Of a stretch of DNA of 7,687 nucleotides, positions 4,689-7,687 are shown piece by piece. The position numbers and the translations under genes were made by a program. The DNA is taken from the NCBI GenBank assembly GCA_004144935.1, contig SDZP01000161.1:1-7687 (forward strand), given 5' to 3'. This DNA is from Caulobacteraceae bacterium (GTDB taxonomy: Bacteria; Pseudomonadota; Alphaproteobacteria; Caulobacterales; Caulobacteraceae). Under the pieces are notes generated by a model. The model was not told the DNA's origin. It did no database searches and was given only the letters and a program-made list of their open reading frames with translations. Every line of letters starts with the position of its first letter. Position 1 is the stretch's first letter.

Positions 4689-5780
4689 TTAAGCCGACCG
4701 CGCCTGAACGGGGCCTGTCAAAGCCGTTGCGGGTTCGGCAGCATCGCGTCTCGCGACCCATTTTCGCACCGGCCGGTCGATCCAGCGCTCGGCCAGGGCC
4801 GCCGCGGCGATGGCCAGGATGGCCGCCAGGCCGTACCAGCCGAGCCGCAGCGGCAGTGTGAGGCCGGCGGGCTCGAGCGTCTTGAACAGCAGCAGGATCG
4901 GGCCGTGCAGGACGTAGAGGCCGTAGGACAGCCGGCCGAGCAGGGCCTGCAGCCGGCCGCCGCCGGCCGCGTTGGCGCCGAGGACGACCAGCAGCGGGAA
5001 CAGGAGGAAGACGGCCGCCAGGTCGTAGAGCGGCGTCAGCCCGGGCGCGGGCAGGGCGATCAGCAGCAGGACCAGCGGCAGCAGCCAGGGCGTCAAGCGG
5101 CTAGTCACCGCCCCCAGGCGTCCGGCCGCCCACAGGCGGTGGAGCAGAATGCCCATCGGGAAGGCGAAGGCGACCCGCGTCCAGCCCGACAGCCAACTGA
5201 ATGGGCCGGCCGAGCGCGCCGGGTCGTTGTTGGCGAAGCCGCTGTCGAACTGGCCGTTTGCGCCGACCACCAGCACCAGCGCCAGGGCGGCAAGACCCGT
5301 CAGAACGGCCAGCCGGCGGTCGGTCAGCCAGCGGGCGACGAAGCCCCAGGCCAGGTTGATCCAGAGCTCGTACTGCAGCGACCAGACCGGCCCGTTGAAC
5401 GGAACCACCAGCCCGCCGCCCAGCCAGGGCAGGAAGAGGGCGGCCAGCAGGGCCAGCAGCAGCGGCTGGTCTTCCAGCGGCCGCAGACCCCCCAGCGACA
5501 GGGCCAGGGCGGCGGCGGCGCCCAGCGTCAGCCCGACGATGGCCAGCGGATAGAGCCTGGCGATGCGCTTGCCGGCGAACCAGACACCTTGGCCGCCCGC
5601 CGCCAGGCGCTGGCCATAGCCGGCCGACAGCACGAAGCCGCTCATCAGGAAGAAGAGGTCGACCATCAGATAGCCGTGGCCGAGCAGCGGCGAGCCCAGG
5701 TAGCCGGCGATATGCAGGCCCATGACCAGCAGGGCGGCGACGCCGCGCACCCCGTCGAGGGCCGCCAGCCGGCCGCTCAT
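4689..5780 (-). CDS. Acyltransferase 3 (OafA/YrhL-type) membrane protein
   Basis: A 363-residue multi-span membrane protein. Family marks are LDGVRGVAALLVMGLH (residues 8-23) with Arg12 and His23, the likely catalytic-site pair of this family, GHGYLMVDLFFLMSGFVLS (34-52), KRIARLYP (71-78), GPVWSLQYELW (130-140) with Glu138, and GRLSYGLYVLHGP (282-294). About ten hydrophobic spans are visible. Acyltransferase-3 proteins move acyl groups, often acetyl, across the inner membrane onto O-antigen, exopolysaccharide, peptidoglycan or other envelope acceptors. No SGNH domain is attached, so this is the membrane-only type. The ATG at 5778-5780 overlaps the hydroxylase stop as ATGA and has AAGG seven bases upstream, so translation is coupled. 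The acceptor cannot be told from sequence. Confidence 0.93.
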   Translation of the reverse strand: MSGRLAALDGVRGVAALLVMGLHIAGYLGSPLLGHGYLMVDLFFLMSGFVLSAGYGQRLAAGGQGVWFAGKRIARLYPLAIVGLTLGAAAALALSLGGLRPLEDQPLLLALLAALFLPWLGGGLVVPFNGPVWSLQYELWINLAWGFVARWLTDRRLAVLTGLAALALVLVVGANGQFDSGFANNDPARSAGPFSWLSGWTRVAFAFPMGILLHRLWAAGRLGAVTSRLTPWLLPLVLLLIALPAPGLTPLYDLAAVFLLFPLLVVLGANAAGGGRLQALLGRLSYGLYVLHGPILLLFKTLEPAGLTLPLRLGWYGLAAILAIAAAALAERWIDRPVRKWVARRDAAEPATALTGPVQARSA

Positions 5781-6796
5781 TCGGCCGCCTTCACGGCCGG
5801 GCCCGGCAGAGCGACGCGGGCGGCCCGGGCCATCGGCAGGATCATCCCCTCCATCACCGTGTCATGCTTCGACTCCCCCGGCTCCAGCCCGAAGGCCAGG
5901 TCCATCTTCTGGCGGTCCGGGGTGTAGAGGGTGCCGAACAGCCAGTCCCACAGGGTGGTCAGGCTGCCGAGGTTGCTGCCGAAGTGGGCCGGGTTGGTCG
6001 AGTGGTGAATCTGGTGGTGGGCCGGGCTGTAGACCATCTTGCCCAGCAGGCCGGGGAAGGTGATCCACAGGTGCGAATGCTGCAGGTGCTGCACCAGATA
6101 GAGGCCGGCCAGGGCGATGACGTTGCGGTCCCAGACGGTCAGCAGGACGGTCGGCTCGCCCAGCGTCCAGGTCAGCAGGGCGTTCATGGCGCCCATCATT
6201 ACCGCCAGCAGGTTGGCGAACAGTAGGCCCTCGACCGGATGCACCCGAAGGTTGGTCAGCGGCGAGAGATGCTCGGCGCTGTGGTGGACCTTGTGGATCT
6301 CCCACATCCAGCCGATGCGGTGGCTGAGGAAGTGGATCAGCCAGTAGGCCAGCTCGCCGGTCAGGAAGAGGGCCACGGTGCCGACCGCCAGCGCGCCGAT
6401 GGGGCCGACCAGCGAACCGGGGCCGGGGCCGACCAGGGCGGTCAGACCGTCCAGCAGCCAGCCGGAGATCACGGCCTGCGAGGCGATGGCCCAGCCGAAC
6501 AGCAGTCCGAAGACCAGGGTGTTGAACAGGAAGAAGCCGATGTCGGTGCGGCCCGAGCGGCTGGCCCAGACCCGTCGCGGGGCCAGGGCGCGGAGCAGGA
6601 CCTTCAAGGGCACAGGCCGCTTGCCGGGGCCGCGCCGCAGCAGCAGGAACAGGCCGCCGACCACGCCGGCCGCCAGCAGGGAGACGAGCGACACCGCCGA
6701 CCCGGGGGCCAGCAGGGCGCCGACAAAGCCCATGCTTGCCTTGCCGAGGGCCGCCACGGCGGCCGTTGCCAGGTCCTGAAGGTTCGAAACGTCCAT
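5777..6796 (-). CDS. Sterol desaturase/fatty acid hydroxylase family membrane protein
   Basis: A 339-residue integral membrane di-iron oxygenase. The histidine boxes are H155FLSH159, H168KVHH172 and H261QIHH265, with additional His176, His186, His237, His240 and His242; this is the full ligand set of the sterol desaturase superfamily. Hydrophobic spans lie near residues 35-53, 86-108, 132-155 and 190-235. Members hydroxylate or desaturate sterols, fatty acids, sphingolipids, carotenoids or ornithine lipids (OlsE). Which substrate applies here is unknown. It is first in a minus-strand block and overlaps an acyltransferase by ATGA, which suggests that one enzyme may use the product or substrate of the other. 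The start at 6794-6796 lacks a good Shine-Dalgarno; Met22 (6733), with AAGG five bases upstream, is an alternative start. Confidence 0.93.
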   Translation of the reverse strand: MDVSNLQDLATAAVAALGKASMGFVGALLAPGSAVSLVSLLAAGVVGGLFLLLRRGPGKRPVPLKVLLRALAPRRVWASRSGRTDIGFFLFNTLVFGLLFGWAIASQAVISGWLLDGLTALVGPGPGSLVGPIGALAVGTVALFLTGELAYWLIHFLSHRIGWMWEIHKVHHSAEHLSPLTNLRVHPVEGLLFANLLAVMMGAMNALLTWTLGEPTVLLTVWDRNVIALAGLYLVQHLQHSHLWITFPGLLGKMVYSPAHHQIHHSTNPAHFGSNLGSLTTLWDWLFGTLYTPDRQKMDLAFGLEPGESKHDTVMEGMILPMARAARVALPGPAVKAAE

Positions 6797-6897
6797 GCCC
6801 CGTTGTCGTCTTCGTCTCGCGTTGCAGATGTCCTACCCGCTTGTGGTGTGCCCTTCCTTAAAGCGGCCGGGCTATGGTAGGCGCAGCCTTCGAACAG

Positions 6898-6973
6898 GGG
6901 CGCGTAGCTCAATGGTTAGAGCCGACCGCTCATAACGGTCTGGTTGCAGGTTCGAGTCCTGCCGCGCCTACCA
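6898..6973 (+). tRNA. tRNA with CAU anticodon, probably tRNA-Ile2 (lysidine-modified)
   Basis: A full cloverleaf is visible: acceptor 6898-6904 with 6963-6969, D arm GCTC-8 nt-GAGC (6907-6922), anticodon arm GACCG-CTCATAA-CGGTC (6924-6940) with CAT at 6931-6933, variable loop TGGTT, T arm GCAGG-TTCGAGT-CCTGC (6946-6962), discriminator A6970 and an encoded CCA. The 8-nt D loop AATGGTTA, the TGGTT variable loop and C4-G69 resemble tRNA-Ile2, whose C34 is changed to lysidine by TilS so that it reads AUA, more than elongator tRNA-Met. It is not the initiator, which has three G-C pairs in the lower anticodon stem. The first acceptor pair is G1-U72, a wobble. A -10-like TATGGT (6873-6878) lies upstream without a clear -35. 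Confidence 0.93.
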
Positions 6974-7078
6974 ATCCCTTTCCGGACCAGACCCGCCGCC
7001 AAACAGGGAGCCTTGGCGCCCCTCGCCGGTTATCGTTTCCTGCGCCGGCATTGCCGACATCAGAGACGGGACCATCGC

Positions 7079-7657
7079 ATGACCGACAAACCCTCCAGGC
7101 CGAGCGTCGAAGAGGCCGAGGCGGCCGTTCGCACGCTGATCCGCTGGGCCGGCGACGATCCGGACCGGGAAGGCCTGCTGGAGACCCCGGCGCGGGTGAC
7201 GCGGTCCTATCGCGAGCTGTTCCACGGCTACGAGGAAGATCCCCGCGAATACCTCAAGCGGACCTTCGAGGAGGTGCACGGCTATGACGAGTTGGTCGTG
7301 CTCTCCAACATCCCCGTGGTCAGCTTCTGCGAGCACCATATGCTGCCGTTCCAGGGCCGGGCCCACGTCGGTTACCTGCCTTCCAATCGCGTCGTCGGAA
7401 TCTCCAAGCTGGCGCGGGTCGTGGGCGGGTTTGCGCGTCGGCTGCAGATCCAGGAAAAACTGACCGCCGAGATCGCCGGGGCGATCCAGGACATCCTGCA
7501 GCCGCGCGGGGTCGGGGTGGTGATCCGCTCGGAGCACAGCTGCATGACCATGCGCGGGGTCAACACCCCGGGAACCTGGCTGACCACCTCGACGCTGCTG
7601 GGCGCGGTGCGGGACGATTCCCGGACCCGGCACGAGTTCCTCGAGCTGGCGCGCTGA
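7079..7657 (+). CDS. folE: GTP cyclohydrolase I
   Basis: FolE converts GTP to 7,8-dihydroneopterin triphosphate and formate, the first committed step of tetrahydrofolate synthesis, in the cytoplasm as a toroidal decamer. The 192-residue protein shows SFCEHHMLPF (82-91) and RSEHSCMTMRGV (150-161). Zinc ligands are Cys84, His87 and Cys155, with catalytic His86 and His153; GYLPSNRVVGISKLARVV and the QIQEKLT helix are further family marks. This is the zinc-dependent type I enzyme, not FolE2. The ATG at 7079 has GGGA seven bases upstream; the frame is open back to 6944, into the tRNA, and that extension is not real. It lies 105 nt after the tRNA, in the same direction, with no clear terminator between them. 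Confidence 0.97.
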   Translation: MTDKPSRPSVEEAEAAVRTLIRWAGDDPDREGLLETPARVTRSYRELFHGYEEDPREYLKRTFEEVHGYDELVVLSNIPVVSFCEHHMLPFQGRAHVGYLPSNRVVGISKLARVVGGFARRLQIQEKLTAEIAGAIQDILQPRGVGVVIRSEHSCMTMRGVNTPGTWLTTSTLLGAVRDDSRTRHEFLELAR

Positions 7658-7687
7658 CGGCTATCGAAGCGGCGGACCCTTATACCG

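Noticed and set aside
3799..4761. 320-codon minus-strand frame overlapping the SIMPL gene
   Set aside because: It is an Arg-rich alternate frame of the SIMPL gene, which has a signal peptide and domain motifs in its own frame.
4905..5927. 340-codon Gln/Glu/Gly-rich plus-strand frame
   Set aside because: It is the antisense shadow of the acyltransferase and hydroxylase genes, with no start context and repetitive composition caused by GC bias.
6944..7078. 45-codon N-terminal extension of folE
   Set aside because: It begins inside the tRNA and has no resemblance to FolE; the ATG at 7079 has a good ribosome-binding site.
6874..7287. Plus-strand ORF containing RVAQWLEPTAHNGLVAGSSPAAPT
   Set aside because: This string is a translated tRNA gene, a well-known spurious ORF; the rest is an out-of-frame reading of folE.

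Overview
The window is GC-rich chromosomal DNA from an alphaproteobacterium. The protein sequences, the leader-poor genes, the Caulobacter-like promoter spacing and the short interspersed palindrome after panD suggest the Caulobacteraceae (Caulobacter/Phenylobacterium/Brevundimonas). The family assignment is inference from the sequence alone. Most of the window is ordinary core genome. I saw no transposase, phage gene, CRISPR array or toxin-antitoxin pair, and no gap over 300 bases lacks a gene.

Layout. Positions 1-323 (minus strand) hold the ribosomal protein pair rpmI-rplT, with rplT cut by the window edge. The pair is preceded by a candidate promoter and a structured leader of about 80 nt. 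Positions 446-808 (minus) encode a small membrane protein of unknown function with a Cys/His-rich tail. Positions 895-2150 (plus) hold two genes overlapping by 4 nt: a VOC/glyoxalase-like protein and a probable Tat-exported lipoprotein esterase. A convergent minus-strand gene (2151-2663) encodes a small secreted DUF3828-like protein whose stop codon directly abuts that of the esterase. Divergent from it is panD (2876-3232, aspartate 1-decarboxylase, pantothenate/CoA synthesis), followed by a REP-type inverted repeat pair (3241-3360) and a small lipoprotein gene (3423-3884).

Positions 3888-6796 are a minus-strand block of three genes: a sterol-desaturase-family hydroxylase, a translationally coupled acyltransferase-3 membrane protein, and a periplasmic SIMPL-domain protein. 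The hydroxylase and acyltransferase overlap by ATGA and plausibly act on the same lipid or glycan, but the substrate cannot be read from sequence. Positions 6898-6973 encode a tRNA with anticodon CAU, probably the lysidine-modified tRNA-Ile2, followed by folE (7079-7657, GTP cyclohydrolase I, first step of folate synthesis).

The most interesting signals are in untranslated RNA. A 14-nt perfect hairpin sits exactly between the Shine-Dalgarno sequence and the start codon of rpmI. A perfect hairpin buries the Shine-Dalgarno of the small lipoprotein gene. The VOC gene looks leaderless, and the CAU tRNA has a G1-U72 wobble pair. I found no clearly new multi-gene system.
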